NCBI RefSeq assembly: GCF_900182815.1
Contig: NZ_FXUA01000001.1
Coordinates: forward strand, 682,001 to 746,000
Source: Algoriphagus winogradskyi
GTDB lineage: Bacteria > Bacteroidota > Bacteroidia > Cytophagales > Cyclobacteriaceae
Reading direction: 5' to 3'
Length of the DNA: 64,000 nucleotides
The notes beneath the pieces were generated by a model that saw only the letters and a list, made by a program, of their open reading frames with translations, did no database searches and was not told the DNA's origin. Positions 45,077 to 54,954 of this stretch are shown here, one piece after another. The position numbers and the translations under genes were made by a program. The stretch's first letter is position 1, and every line of letters begins with the position of its first letter.

Positions 45077-46120
45077 TCACACTCTTGTCAACTTTATTGG
45101 GTAAGATTTTCCGGCATTCCACTGACATACATAAATATTCTCGTCCTGATCGACACATACGTCATGGCAATGCTTAAATATTGCTTCAGATTGTACCATT
45201 AGCTGTAGTTCACCATTTCGGTATTCAGGAGCTGTTCCGCCTGGATTAGATACGACCTTATTGTCTTTATCCAAGATAGTCACAAAACCAGAATCAGGTG
45301 TTTGCTCCAAATATCGAAGCCTAGACCAACAAACTCCAGCATAGAGATTGTCCCCATGAATCACAGGTCTGCAAACAAAAGCACCAGGCAAGAAAATCGT
45401 TTCCATATACTCCCCATCCATGGTGAATCGTTTAAAGGAATTATGTCCACGGGAGGTGCAAAGTAAAGTAGGCGTCTTGCCTCCTCGTTGATCTACTGTA
45501 ATACCATGTGCGGTGCTAAATTGCGCGTCACCAGATCCGCTACCACCGAATTTGCGGATGAACTTGCCATTTTTATCGTAGTGTAGAAAAAACTGAGAAC
45601 CATAGCCGTCCGCTATATACAAGTCGCCGTTCGGAGCAACTGTAGTTTCTGTAGGCACAAAAGACATTTTCTCAGTATAAATCCCTTCGCTTAAAGGTGG
45701 GGCTATTTCCGTGACAATGGTGCCATCGAGCGTAGTTTTTACTACTCTTCCTGCATTATCAGAAATCCATAGGTATTCTGCATCTCCCTCATCTACCAAA
45801 GTCAGGCCATGAGCCCGATCCATTCCTAGGGTCCAGGCTTTAATGAATTTTCCAGATTGGTCATAAATAATCACATTGTTTTTAGGCTCATCAGTGACCA
45901 TAATCATCCGTCCTTTCCGATCCATCACCATTTCATGGCAATTGTTCACCGGTACTTTGGCTGGATCGAGCATGCCCCACTTGGCATCTACTTGATATTT
46001 AAAATCGCCGTGACCTATTACTGCATCTGGTCTTTTGGCAAAGGAAAATGAAGGGGAAATTGACATTGCTAATCCTATCAGGGAGGTATTTTGAATAAAC
46101 TTTCTTCTATTGGAATTCAT
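45077..46120 (-). CDS. NHL-repeat beta-propeller protein with Tat signal
   Basis: 347 residues. The N-terminus MNSNRRKFIQNTSLIGLAMS is a twin-arginine signal (RRKFIQ), so the protein is exported folded. The rest is a six-bladed NHL propeller with repeated strands such as NVIIYDQSGKFIKAWTLG, GAPNGDLYIADGYG-like and FRKFGGSGSGDAQF. It resembles the peptidyl-alpha-hydroxyglycine lyase-like and NHL proteins often linked to sugar use in Bacteroidota. It is divergent from a secreted sugar isomerase/epimerase gene with only 86 bp between them. Substrate unknown. Confidence 0.85.
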   Translation of the reverse strand: MNSNRRKFIQNTSLIGLAMSISPSFSFAKRPDAVIGHGDFKYQVDAKWGMLDPAKVPVNNCHEMVMDRKGRMIMVTDEPKNNVIIYDQSGKFIKAWTLGMDRAHGLTLVDEGDAEYLWISDNAGRVVKTTLDGTIVTEIAPPLSEGIYTEKMSFVPTETTVAPNGDLYIADGYGSQFFLHYDKNGKFIRKFGGSGSGDAQFSTAHGITVDQRGGKTPTLLCTSRGHNSFKRFTMDGEYMETIFLPGAFVCRPVIHGDNLYAGVCWSRLRYLEQTPDSGFVTILDKDNKVVSNPGGTAPEYRNGELQLMVQSEAIFKHCHDVCVDQDENIYVCQWNAGKSYPIKLTRV

Positions 46121-46206
46121 GAGTATAGGCTAAGGCTTCAATTTAAGTATTCTCTCGGAAACTAAATAAAATTATATATTTTAGGTCAAGACTAAATTAA
46201 ATACAA

Positions 46207-47049
46207 ATGAATAACTATTTAAAAGTAATCTCAATCACCCTACTAGTTGCACTACCCTTTTTCAAATCTCATGGGCAAGAAATAGCATTACAGCTGTATT
46301 CCTTGCGCAATGAAATGAAAATTGACCCTGTAAAATACCATGAGCGTATTGCTGAATGGGGTATCTCTGCGCTCGAAGGCGGTGGCACTTATGGAATGAC
46401 GGATACAGAATATTCAAAACTACTAGCCGATAATAACCTCAGGGTAATCGGTGTAGGTGCAGAATACCTCCAACTCACCAAAAACTTACAGCCTATACTA
46501 CACAAGGCGAAAAAATACGGAGCAAAATATGCGATCTGCTACTGGATTCCTCATGCGGAAGGTCCTATTTCTATGGAGGAAATTAAAATTGCAACTGCTC
46601 TTTTCAATGCCGTAGGTGCAGAATTGAAGAAAGAAGGAATAACTTTCCTTTATCACCCGCATGGATATGAATTTGCCAAGGATCGAAATAAGGTCAGATT
46701 CAATTACATGCTGGAAAACGCCAAAAATTTTGCCTTTAACATGGATGTGTACTGGGTAAAAATGGGCGGTGGAGATCCACTGAAAATCATGAAAAAATAC
46801 CCTGGAAAATTCCCGATTCTACACCTCAAAGATCGTAGAAAAGGAACACTTGGATCTAAAAATGGTCAAGGCGATGTGGAAACCAATGTAATTCTCGGTA
46901 CAGGAGATATAGATATTGCCGGAATCATCAAGGAAGCTAAAAAACAAGGTACCGAATACTTAACAATAGAAGATGAAAGTTCCAGATCCGTCACCCAAAT
47001 CCCATTAAGTGTAGCATTTATCAAAAGAGAACTGGAGAAAAGCAACTAG
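46207..47049 (+). CDS. Secreted sugar phosphate isomerase/epimerase-like TIM-barrel protein
   Basis: 280 residues with a signal peptide (MNNYLKVISITLLVALPFFKSHGQ). The xylose isomerase-like (AP endonuclease 2) barrel is seen in IALQLYSLRNEMK, GGTYGMTDTEYSKLLADNNL, FLYHPHGYEF, NMDVYWVKMGGGDP, FPILHLKDRRK and LTIEDESS, with metal-binding Glu, Asp and His residues in place. A periplasmic location is unusual for a phosphate-sugar enzyme and points to a free or linked sugar as substrate. Secreted members near NHL propellers are common in this phylum. Confidence 0.87.
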   Translation: MNNYLKVISITLLVALPFFKSHGQEIALQLYSLRNEMKIDPVKYHERIAEWGISALEGGGTYGMTDTEYSKLLADNNLRVIGVGAEYLQLTKNLQPILHKAKKYGAKYAICYWIPHAEGPISMEEIKIATALFNAVGAELKKEGITFLYHPHGYEFAKDRNKVRFNYMLENAKNFAFNMDVYWVKMGGGDPLKIMKKYPGKFPILHLKDRRKGTLGSKNGQGDVETNVILGTGDIDIAGIIKEAKKQGTEYLTIEDESSRSVTQIPLSVAFIKRELEKSN

Positions 47050-47229
47050 CCCTCGAAGAGCAGATACATCAACTAGTGAGAATGTGATTGGTTCGTAAAA
47101 GGTGGTAAGTTTTGTTAGAAGTAAAAGGTGAAAAGTGTCCGAGCCTAGACTAACACAAAAAAAACAGGGGTTTCTTTTCATTTTCTGTTTTCTTTACCCT
47201 GAAAATTTACTTTGATTTCAATTGCACAC

Positions 47230-48375
47230 ATGAATGATTATCAGGTTGCGGTCATAGGCAGTGGGCCATCGGGCGCTATGGCAGCCTATTATTTAGCCGA
47301 AAAAGGTATTTCCACAGTTATCCTAGAGAAAGAAACCTTACCTAGGTATAAAACCTGTGGAGGAGGATTGGTTTTCAGAGGTAGACGCAAATTACCCTTT
47401 GATATTTCATCTGTGGTAGACCGAGAATACGACCGAATGAAGGTCTACATGGCGGGTGAATCAAAAGTACTTACCACAGTGCGGGACGTTCCGGTGATCA
47501 GCATGGTGATGCGGGACAAGTTTGATAATTTCCTGATCGAAAAAGCGAAAGAAGCCGGGGCAACTCTTAAGCAAAATCATAAGCTAACTTCTATTACTTT
47601 TGGTGAAAACCCCATCCTTCACACCAGTCAAGGAGATATTCAGGTTAGGCTGATAATTGCGGCAGATGGAGCGCTCAGTCCTACTGCCAAACTCGCCGGC
47701 TGGGAAGAAACCCGTAAACTTATCCCTGCGCTAGAATACGAAGTTGAAGTAAGTCCTGCAGATTTCGAGCGATTGTCAAAGGAAGTGCGCTTTGATATGG
47801 ATAGTGTTCCTCATGGATACGCTTGGAGCTTTCCCAAGGAAAATCACCTTTCTCTAGGCATTGCTTCTACCCGAAGGAAGAGAATTGATCTCAAAGCGTA
47901 TTACAAAAAATACCTGGATCTGTTGGAGATTAAGGAAGTCATCAGCGAAAAAGCACATGGGTTTCAGATCCCCATTACTCCCAGAACTGATGGTTTTTAT
48001 AGAAAAAATGTCTTGCTGATTGGAGATGCTGCAGGTTTCGCAGATCCAGTGACCGCAGAAGGAATCTCGAATGCGCTTTGGAGTGGGCAATTAGCTGCTG
48101 AAGCAATTATAGAATCTGAGCTAAATCCAGAAAGGGCTGGCAGCATTTACCAGCAAAAACTGGAAAAAGAGATGCTTCCTGAGATCAGAACATCCCAAAC
48201 AGCAGCCAAATGGTTCTACAGCTACCGGATCATCCGAAATATGCTCTTGAGAAAATATGGAGATTATGCCATCAACTTCATGACTGACATCTACATCGGT
48301 AACAGAACTTATCCAAAAGATCTGATGAAGACCATCAAAAATAAAATTCTTGAGATCAAAAACCCATTAGCGTAA
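47230..48375 (+). CDS. Geranylgeranyl reductase-family FAD-dependent oxidoreductase
   Basis: 381 residues from the ATG at 47230. A TTG at 47212 lies in the promoter-like TTACTTTGA sequence and is unlikely. The FAD-binding motif VAVIGSGPSGAMAAYYLAEKG is at about 5-25, followed by PRYKTCGGGL. The second flavin motif is LLIGDAAGFADPVTAEGISNA. These mark the geranylgeranyl reductase/halogenase-like flavoproteins. Members reduce isoprenoid chains or act on lipids and quinones. The substrate cannot be assigned here. Cytosolic or membrane-peripheral. Confidence 0.88.
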   Translation: MNDYQVAVIGSGPSGAMAAYYLAEKGISTVILEKETLPRYKTCGGGLVFRGRRKLPFDISSVVDREYDRMKVYMAGESKVLTTVRDVPVISMVMRDKFDNFLIEKAKEAGATLKQNHKLTSITFGENPILHTSQGDIQVRLIIAADGALSPTAKLAGWEETRKLIPALEYEVEVSPADFERLSKEVRFDMDSVPHGYAWSFPKENHLSLGIASTRRKRIDLKAYYKKYLDLLEIKEVISEKAHGFQIPITPRTDGFYRKNVLLIGDAAGFADPVTAEGISNALWSGQLAAEAIIESELNPERAGSIYQQKLEKEMLPEIRTSQTAAKWFYSYRIIRNMLLRKYGDYAINFMTDIYIGNRTYPKDLMKTIKNKILEIKNPLA

Positions 48376-48420
48376 AGGGGCCATTTTAATTGAAGTAGAA
48401 AAGTTGAAATCCCGACCTTA

Positions 48421-49983
48421 CTATTTGCCTTCAAGCCAAGAATTTTGAATAGAACTCTGCAGGGAATCAAGGTTATTCATTCTGGAAATAGTGAATTTAG
48501 CTGCTTCGGTTCCTGTCTTATTTTCCTTAATTTCTAGGCCAGCATATCCTAAAAAAGTATCGTAATCCAGCTCCTTCGTGGTGTACACATATTCAAAAAT
48601 CTCAGTCAAGGGAATTCCAGCCATTTCTTCACAGGTTTGCTGAAACTCTGCATCTGTAAATCCCCTGCCTAGATTTTGATAATAATGGGTGTAAAGTCTT
48701 CGCATGACATCATCCAAAGAAAGCTTATTTTCAGAGGCATTTCTGATTGCGAAATCAAGCAGCATACCCACCACAGGTCCTTTCGCATAATAAGAAATAG
48801 AACGGTCTGGACCCTTAGCCATCGTGCCAAAAGGTCCATCGCCCCAAGTAGCAAAACTTGCTTCCACTAATGATTGATGAACTTTTCCGGGATCATTTTC
48901 AAATTCATTGATATTACTTTCCAGGTTTTCGAAAAGCTCTTTTTCACTCATCAATCCACCTCTAAGTGTCACCAAATACTCATAGTAAACAGATAGCCCT
49001 TCGCTCACCCAAAGCAAGTTTGTCTTAGTGCCTTTGTCATAGTCAAATGGTCCCAATTCAAAAGGACGGATACGCTTAACATTGTAATGATGAAAATACT
49101 CGTGTGCGAGAAAATTCATCATTCTGAGCACACCTTCCTTATCCTCCATCTGCTTGCCATCGAAGCTGACTGTAGTATTATTTAGATGCTCAATACCTCC
49201 TCTTCCTGGACCTATTGCTATAAAAGTATATTCCTCAAAAGGTATGTCACGCATAATCTCCACGGACGATTCTACCACCTTTTTGAGATTTTGCATAAAC
49301 GCCACTCGATCAAATTCACCCATTTCATAGCCAATAAACCTATGTTTCACGCCTTTAACTTCGAATGATGGCAACTCTTCCAACTCCCCGATCAAGAATG
49401 GACTGTCATATAAAACATCAAAATCCTCAGCGAAATAGGTCCTTTTATCATCAGAAATTTGCTTGAGTCCAGTGGCTACATCGGCCCATCGATCTACATC
49501 AACAGTAACGCTTACTGGTCTATTGATTTCTCCTTCCAAATACATAAACAAACCTGCCGGTATTAAATACGCATGGGTAGAATCAACCAAACTATTGGCA
49601 ACAAACTTCTTATCCGCTTTCACTTCATAGCTCAGCATAATCTCAGAATTTTTGTCTGACTTCAATTGCCAAGTATTGGAATTGAGTTCGGTAATCGGGA
49701 TTTCAGTACCATCTTCCCCTTTTGCAATGACATTGGAAACCTGCTCAGAATAATTCATCAATTGATAATAGCCTGGCATCCAATTAGGCATTTTGAGTGT
49801 TACTGTGTCATTCTCTCCCACCCATACATTCAGATTTACCTGAATTTTCTGATTCTGCGGATCATCGATTGATACTCGGTAGTGAAAATTAGGAGCTACT
49901 TGCTGTGAAAAAAGTAAATCCCCGCTTCTTGCAAATAAAATCAAAACAAGAAGTAGAATACACTTAGGACTAGAACACGTCAT
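48421..49983 (-). CDS. M61-family peptidase lacking the usual C-terminal PDZ domain
   Basis: 520 residues with an N-terminal signal peptide. The zinc site HEYFHH is at 294-299, with the third ligand Glu in LLWVSEGLSVYYEYL. An N-terminal beta-domain (about 25-190) with LKMPNWMPGYYQLMNYS fits glycyl aminopeptidases. The protein stops soon after the helical domain (YVYTTKELDYDTFLGYAGLEI), where most family members continue with a PDZ domain. It should cut N-terminal Gly or Ala from peptides in the periplasm. The frame is intact, so this looks like a short variant rather than damage. Confidence 0.88.
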   Translation of the reverse strand: MTCSSPKCILLLVLILFARSGDLLFSQQVAPNFHYRVSIDDPQNQKIQVNLNVWVGENDTVTLKMPNWMPGYYQLMNYSEQVSNVIAKGEDGTEIPITELNSNTWQLKSDKNSEIMLSYEVKADKKFVANSLVDSTHAYLIPAGLFMYLEGEINRPVSVTVDVDRWADVATGLKQISDDKRTYFAEDFDVLYDSPFLIGELEELPSFEVKGVKHRFIGYEMGEFDRVAFMQNLKKVVESSVEIMRDIPFEEYTFIAIGPGRGGIEHLNNTTVSFDGKQMEDKEGVLRMMNFLAHEYFHHYNVKRIRPFELGPFDYDKGTKTNLLWVSEGLSVYYEYLVTLRGGLMSEKELFENLESNINEFENDPGKVHQSLVEASFATWGDGPFGTMAKGPDRSISYYAKGPVVGMLLDFAIRNASENKLSLDDVMRRLYTHYYQNLGRGFTDAEFQQTCEEMAGIPLTEIFEYVYTTKELDYDTFLGYAGLEIKENKTGTEAAKFTISRMNNLDSLQSSIQNSWLEGK

Positions 49984-50087
49984 AAAAGATCAAAATTTAA
50001 GGAATGGTCAAAGATAAAATAAATGACTGTTTAGAGATGGGAAATACTTCTTAGATTGCTCTATAATCAATATCATTTATCTCACTT

Positions 50088-50693
50088 ATGAAAAACAACA
50101 AACTCTTTTTATCGGCATTTGCCTTGATTCTCTTTTTCTCAGTTTCAAACACCTCTTTTGCGCAGCTACAAGCACCAGCACCTAGTCCAGCAGCTTACGT
50201 TTCCCAAAATGTGGGATTCACCAAAATCAGCATTGATTACTCCTCTCCTGCTGTCAAAGGCAGAAAAGTTTTTGGTGAACTTGAAAAATATGGCGTTACC
50301 TGGAGAGCTGGCGCAAATGGCCCAACCATCATAGAATTCAGTACAGGAGTAAACATTGCAGGTAAAAACCTAGCTGCAGGCAAATATTCGTTATTCATCA
50401 CACCACAAGCTTCTGGTGACTGGACCGTGCACTTGAATGGAAAAGCCAATGCGGTTTTTGCTTACATGAAAGATGGTAAAATCGACGAGGAAGCAATGGC
50501 AAAAGACGATGCGGTGGCGATCAAAGTGACGCCGATTACAGCTCCTGAAACCTTCGAAAGACTGGCATACTTCATCTCTGCTGAAGACAATAAAGTAGCT
50601 ACGGTAACCTTCATGTGGGCAGATGTGATGCTATGGTTTGAAGTAGATACCCAAGTGGATCAGAAGCTAGAGCAATTCAAAGGCGTTTTCTAA
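50088..50693 (+). CDS. Secreted DUF2911 protein
   Basis: 201 residues with a signal peptide (MKNNKLFLSAFALILFFSVS, cut near SFAQ). The motif VGFTKISIDYSSPAVKGRKVFGELEKYG, then VTWRAGANGPTIIEFS and AAGKYSLFITP, identify DUF2911, a common Bacteroidota family predicted as a periplasmic or outer-membrane beta-sandwich. Biological role unknown. It stands alone with a clear terminator behind it. Confidence 0.88.
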   Translation: MKNNKLFLSAFALILFFSVSNTSFAQLQAPAPSPAAYVSQNVGFTKISIDYSSPAVKGRKVFGELEKYGVTWRAGANGPTIIEFSTGVNIAGKNLAAGKYSLFITPQASGDWTVHLNGKANAVFAYMKDGKIDEEAMAKDDAVAIKVTPITAPETFERLAYFISAEDNKVATVTFMWADVMLWFEVDTQVDQKLEQFKGVF

Positions 50694-50718
50694 CTTTCAG
50701 CAAACTTCAAATTTTATA

Positions 50719-50747
50719 AGGCCCGTATCAATTCCGGGCTTTTTTTG
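50719..50747 (+). terminator. Rho-independent terminator of the DUF2911 gene
   Basis: GCCCG (50721-50725) pairs with CGGGC (50735-50739) across a 9-nt loop and is followed by seven T. Confidence 0.85.
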
Positions 50748-50817
50748 ATTAAGACAATTCTACTTAAGTTGCATGTAGGATTTTATTAGAGTCAGCCCAC
50801 TTAACCTTCGTAGATCC

Positions 50818-52596
50818 ATGGTATTTAATCCAAAACTTATTTTTCATCTGATCCTTGGTATTGGACTTCTGCTTTTACAATCCTGCAAGCCAGAAACCAA
50901 AGAAATCACCAAGCCAAATATCGTCCTCATCGTGTCAGATGATCAAGGTTGGGGTGACTTGGGAATCAATGGAAATCCAAACGTACATACGCCCAATATT
51001 GACAAGCTGGCTGAAAATGGAGTGCAATTCAGTAGATTCTACGTAAACCCAGTTTGCTCTCCTACCCGAGCGGAGATTTTGACCGGCAGATATCATCCTC
51101 GTGGCGGAGTATATTCTACATCCAGAGGTGGTGAGCGATTGGATCTGGACGAAAAAACCATTGCGGATATCTTCCAATCAAATGGGTATAATACGGCTGC
51201 ATTTGGCAAATGGCACAATGGCTCCCAACCTCCTTATCACCCAAATAACAGAGGCTTTGAAGAGTACTATGGCTTTGCCTCCGGCCATTGGGGCAATTAC
51301 TTCAGCCCTATGCTGGAGCACAACGGTGAGGTAACCCAAGGTAATGGGTTTATCATCGATGACCTCACCGATCATGCGATGGAATACATGGAGAAAAACA
51401 CAGATCAACCTTTCTTTGTTTACTTGGCATACAATACTCCACATAGTCCTATGCAGGTTCCTGATGTCTGGTGGGACAAATACAAGGATGCAGCTATAGA
51501 TACTACTCATCGCTATGCCGATAAAGAAAAGATGGATAAAACACGAGCTGCTTATGCACTATGTGAAAACCTGGACTGGAATGTTGGCAGAGTTGTAGAC
51601 AAACTCGATAGTCTGAAGCTTTTGGAAAACACGATCGTGATCTATATGTCTGACAATGGACCAAATGGCTGGAGATGGAATGATGGGCTGAAGGGCATCA
51701 AAGGCAGCACAGACGAAGGCGGCGTACGTTCTCCTTTTATCATGTATTGGAAGGAGCATCTCAAGCCGCAAATTATCTCCCAGATTGCCAGCACGATTGA
51801 TATTTTGCCTTCACTGATGGACATGGCAGGAATCATAAATCCCTTCGAAAAGCCTCTTGATGGCGTAAGCTTGAAGCCTTTGCTAACGGGGTCTCAGGAA
51901 GAATGGAAGGCCCGAAATGTGTATAGCCATTGGAATGGAAGAGTCAGTGTCCGAAACCAAAACTTTATCTTGGATAGCGATAATCAGTTGTATGACTTAA
52001 AAGCAGACCCAGGACAGCATCAGCCTATTGCTCAGGCTACATCTGCTGCTTTTACAGAATTATCCAAGGCAAAAGAAGAGTGGATCAATTCCGTGTTATC
52101 AGAGCTTGATCGCGACAGGCAGGAGATATTTCCCGTAGGATACAAAGACAGCAAGTACACACTTCTACCAGCCCGAGATGGGATTCCCCATGGAGGCATA
52201 GCGCGGTCCAGCATTCATCCCAATTCCTCCTTTTTCACCAATTGGACATCCACTACCGATAGCGTCACCTGGGATACTGATATTCTGACTTCAGGGAAGT
52301 ACAAAGCAACTGTTTATTATACCTGTAAGCCTTCAGCAGTAGGTGCTACGCTAAAACTGAAACAGGGAGCAAATGAAGTCAGCACTCCCATCAATGAAGC
52401 CCATGATTCAGACTACTTAGCCGTGGAATATGATCGTTCTCCTCGGGATGAATCCTATGAGAAGGATTACAAACCTTTGGAAATCGGAGTAATTCAATTG
52501 GATAAAGGCCATCATCCTATTACTATGAAAGCTTCAGAAATTAAAGGCCCGGAATTTATTGAGGTTAGGTTGCTGGTCTTGGAGAGAATTGATTAA
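50818..52596 (+). CDS. Sulfatase (formylglycine-dependent) lipoprotein with C-terminal extension
   Basis: 592 residues. The lipobox LLLLQSC gives lipid Cys23. The catalytic Cys80 lies in NPVCSPTRAEILTGRYHPR (CxPTR, the permitted variant). NIVLIVSDDQGWGDLG provides metal ligands, and IVIYMSDNGPNG the later Asp/Asn. After the sulfatase fold (about 30-440) the last 130 residues form an extra beta-rich part, which may bind carbohydrate. It resembles the first sulfatase only in the core. No other sugar gene is adjacent, so its target glycan is unknown. Confidence 0.92.
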   Translation: MVFNPKLIFHLILGIGLLLLQSCKPETKEITKPNIVLIVSDDQGWGDLGINGNPNVHTPNIDKLAENGVQFSRFYVNPVCSPTRAEILTGRYHPRGGVYSTSRGGERLDLDEKTIADIFQSNGYNTAAFGKWHNGSQPPYHPNNRGFEEYYGFASGHWGNYFSPMLEHNGEVTQGNGFIIDDLTDHAMEYMEKNTDQPFFVYLAYNTPHSPMQVPDVWWDKYKDAAIDTTHRYADKEKMDKTRAAYALCENLDWNVGRVVDKLDSLKLLENTIVIYMSDNGPNGWRWNDGLKGIKGSTDEGGVRSPFIMYWKEHLKPQIISQIASTIDILPSLMDMAGIINPFEKPLDGVSLKPLLTGSQEEWKARNVYSHWNGRVSVRNQNFILDSDNQLYDLKADPGQHQPIAQATSAAFTELSKAKEEWINSVLSELDRDRQEIFPVGYKDSKYTLLPARDGIPHGGIARSSIHPNSSFFTNWTSTTDSVTWDTDILTSGKYKATVYYTCKPSAVGATLKLKQGANEVSTPINEAHDSDYLAVEYDRSPRDESYEKDYKPLEIGVIQLDKGHHPITMKASEIKGPEFIEVRLLVLERID

Positions 52597-52677
52597 ATCC
52601 AAACCTCCTTCATTAAGTTTTTCAGTCTCTAATTCCTATCTAAATCACGAGAGGTCAAAAATTCTTCTAACTCACCA

Positions 52678-53577
52678 TTAAAACCTAAATGGAACTTTTA
52701 GATTCGTTGCAATCGGCTGATTGTCGTCAACTTGGGCAGGGATAAACTTCGGCAAGGAACTCATCACCCGTATGGCTTCTACTTCCAACGCTTCGCCATT
52801 TTCAACCGTTTCCAAAACCTCCACATTACTCACATCTCCATTTTCATCTATACGCACATTCAGAAGTATCCGGCCTTTTGTCTCTGACTTTGGAGCTTTA
52901 AGATTTTCACTGATATGCTGTGAAATTTTAGCGTAGGTGCATTTTTCAATCTCCTGAGACGTACCCGAATCCTCACAGCCAAATGCTATGAATCCTCGTT
53001 CATTCGGCTTTCGATTTGGTTTGATGTAGGAAAAAGGTTGACCATTTACATTTAGCCCAATCATTCCTAAGCCTTTTTTGTAATACAAATTATAGACTGT
53101 CCCTTCCCGTTCTGAACTTTCCGTTTTCACTTCCAAGAGATCTGAAAATTCACAAAATGGAGTCGAATACGTGCTAGTCAAACTCACCACTTCATAGCTC
53201 CAGACCTGATCGCTACTTTTCCATTTTGTACCTACTTCTGGATTAGAAGGCAACTCCATGGATTGCCTGTTTTTCTCCTGATTCAAACTAAAAACGGCCT
53301 CATCCTCAGTACGCCAATACTTAGTTTTCACATCACCATTTGAATAGGATTGAGTTTCCACTAAAAAATATTTACCCTCAAACTCTACGCTATCCCCAGC
53401 GAAAGTCGAAACATAGGAATTGTTTCCATAGCTAAGGTTTTTCTTCAACCCTACCTCCATAGGCCAATAGGCACCGGAAGCATTCTCAAAGCAGTTACTT
53501 TCCTGTCCAAAAAGATGAATAATAGACAGGAAAAAGATAGAAATTGAGAGTGGGCACTTCATTGATTTGAATCTCAT
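52678..53577 (-). CDS. Secreted protein with C-terminal TonB domain
   Basis: About 299 residues if started at the ATG at 53577 (MRFKSMK...), or 294 from 53562. Codons further upstream come from a palindromic repeat and are rejected. A signal peptide or anchor (SISIFFLSIIHLFGQ) is followed by a unique beta-rich domain (about 25-210). A TonB C-terminal domain closes the protein (ILLNVRIDENGDVSNVEVLE, ALEVEAIRVMSSLPKFIPA, LKVPFRF). The long proline-rich spacer of classical TonB is missing. It might work as a TonB-like partner or as a periplasmic scaffold. Function uncertain. Confidence 0.75.
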   Translation of the reverse strand: MRFKSMKCPLSISIFFLSIIHLFGQESNCFENASGAYWPMEVGLKKNLSYGNNSYVSTFAGDSVEFEGKYFLVETQSYSNGDVKTKYWRTEDEAVFSLNQEKNRQSMELPSNPEVGTKWKSSDQVWSYEVVSLTSTYSTPFCEFSDLLEVKTESSEREGTVYNLYYKKGLGMIGLNVNGQPFSYIKPNRKPNERGFIAFGCEDSGTSQEIEKCTYAKISQHISENLKAPKSETKGRILLNVRIDENGDVSNVEVLETVENGEALEVEAIRVMSSLPKFIPAQVDDNQPIATNLKVPFRF

Positions 53578-53649
53578 AGGTAACGACATTTCTGAGCTAA
53601 AAATACTGCTATTTTTGAATGGGAAAGAAACTAGATATAAATCCCCCAG

Positions 53650-53715
53650 CCGTGGTCTGTGTCTCACAGACCACTTCGTTCACAAATCATTTCGGTCTGT
53701 GAGACACAGACCGAG
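53650..53715. repeat. Paired GGTCTGTG palindromes
   Basis: Two hairpins with 3-nt loops share the core GGTCTGTG: GTGGTCTGTG-TCT-CACAGACCAC (53652-53674) and CGGTCTGTG-AGA-CACAGACCG (53693-53713). They lie between namZ and the TonB-domain gene and belong to a small family with copies at 55.2, 56.0 and 56.3 kb. Confidence 0.8.
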
Positions 53716-53739
53716 GCGATGGCTATTAGTTGATAGCGC

Positions 53740-54954
53740 TCAAGGATAAAGCAAATACTTTTCTCGCATTTTCTTGTAGGCAGTAAGCTCTGGTTCCCAG
53801 CCTGCTCGAATCACTTCCATAGGAACGCCATCAATGATTTGCTGTCTAAAATCTCCCCTACCTATCTGCATTTCGATGGTATTCATCTGGTTGCTGAGCT
53901 TAGAATCAAAAAACTTTTCCTTCTCTGGGCTAGCTTTATAAAGCTCACGGATCCATTCAAAATTGATTTGTCCGCTAGCTCTTAATTTTTCAGTGTCATA
54001 TTCCCGCAGATCAATTCCATAGCAAACCTGATCCATAAAAAGTGGGGTTTCAGCCATGCCTTTGATACCTGTTGGGGTGAAGCTGAACTCGTAGATTCCC
54101 TTGTAAGCAGGACTTCCCAACACGGTAAAAGGAAAATAAGTACCGCGTCCAAGATTGATGTACGTTCCTTCAAACATGCAAAGGCTAGGATAAAGCAAGA
54201 CCGACTGCGGAGTATTCAAGTTTGGCGAAGGAGACACCGGTAAATCGTACCGCATATCATGCGCATAATTTGCGACAGGAATTACCTGTATATCCGCTTT
54301 CACCTTGTTTGCCAACCAACCTTCTCCATTGGCCATCATCGCAAACTCTCCTACGGTAAGACCATGAGCCATAGGAATAGGAAACATCCCGATTCCTGAT
54401 TTGTAGTTCATATCCAGCACCGGACCATCGATCAAATACCCGTTTGGATTTGGCCTGTCCAGGATAATCAAGCGCTTACCATTTTCCTGACAAGCTTCCA
54501 TGAGCCGAGCCAAGGCATTGATATTGGTGTAAAATCGTACTCCCACATCCTGCAAGTCATAGATCAGAATATCCACATCTGCCAAATCCTCCTTGCTAGG
54601 TTTGCTTTTTCTACCATAAAGGGAAATTATAGGAATCCCTGTTCGCTCATCTTTCTCATCACTCACTTTTGCGCCAGCACTGGCATTACCTCTGAATCCA
54701 TGCTCCGGACCAAAAACTTTTACAATGTTAATCCCCAAGGTTTGCAGACTATCCACTAGGTGGGTTTTGCCTATGATGGAGGTTTGGTTGGCCAGTACAG
54801 CTACCCGTTTGCCTTTCAAAAGCGGCAGGTACAATTCCGTTTGATCCGCTCCGGTTTTGATTTCTTGATCGGTTCCTTTGGCTTGCTCTGCAGGAAGTTT
54901 TGTGGTGCAAAAACAAAGGAGTATGCTTAGCGCAAAAAGTGAGATCGATTTCAT
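53740..54954 (-). CDS. namZ: NamZ-family (DUF1343) exo-beta-N-acetylmuramidase
   Basis: 404 residues with an N-terminal signal, possibly a lipoprotein (SILLCFC). Family segments are LLKGKRVAVLANQTSIIGKTH, VFGPEHGFRGNASAG, GIPIISLYGRKSKPS, DVDILIYDLQDVGVRFYTNI, ILDRPNPNGYLIDGPVL and FPIPMAHGLTVGEFA. Characterised members remove N-acetylmuramic acid from the non-reducing end of peptidoglycan fragments, for wall recycling. It should act in the periplasm. It is not next to nagZ or murein-amidase genes here. Confidence 0.9.
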   Translation of the reverse strand: MKSISLFALSILLCFCTTKLPAEQAKGTDQEIKTGADQTELYLPLLKGKRVAVLANQTSIIGKTHLVDSLQTLGINIVKVFGPEHGFRGNASAGAKVSDEKDERTGIPIISLYGRKSKPSKEDLADVDILIYDLQDVGVRFYTNINALARLMEACQENGKRLIILDRPNPNGYLIDGPVLDMNYKSGIGMFPIPMAHGLTVGEFAMMANGEGWLANKVKADIQVIPVANYAHDMRYDLPVSPSPNLNTPQSVLLYPSLCMFEGTYINLGRGTYFPFTVLGSPAYKGIYEFSFTPTGIKGMAETPLFMDQVCYGIDLREYDTEKLRASGQINFEWIRELYKASPEKEKFFDSKLSNQMNTIEMQIGRGDFRQQIIDGVPMEVIRAGWEPELTAYKKMREKYLLYP

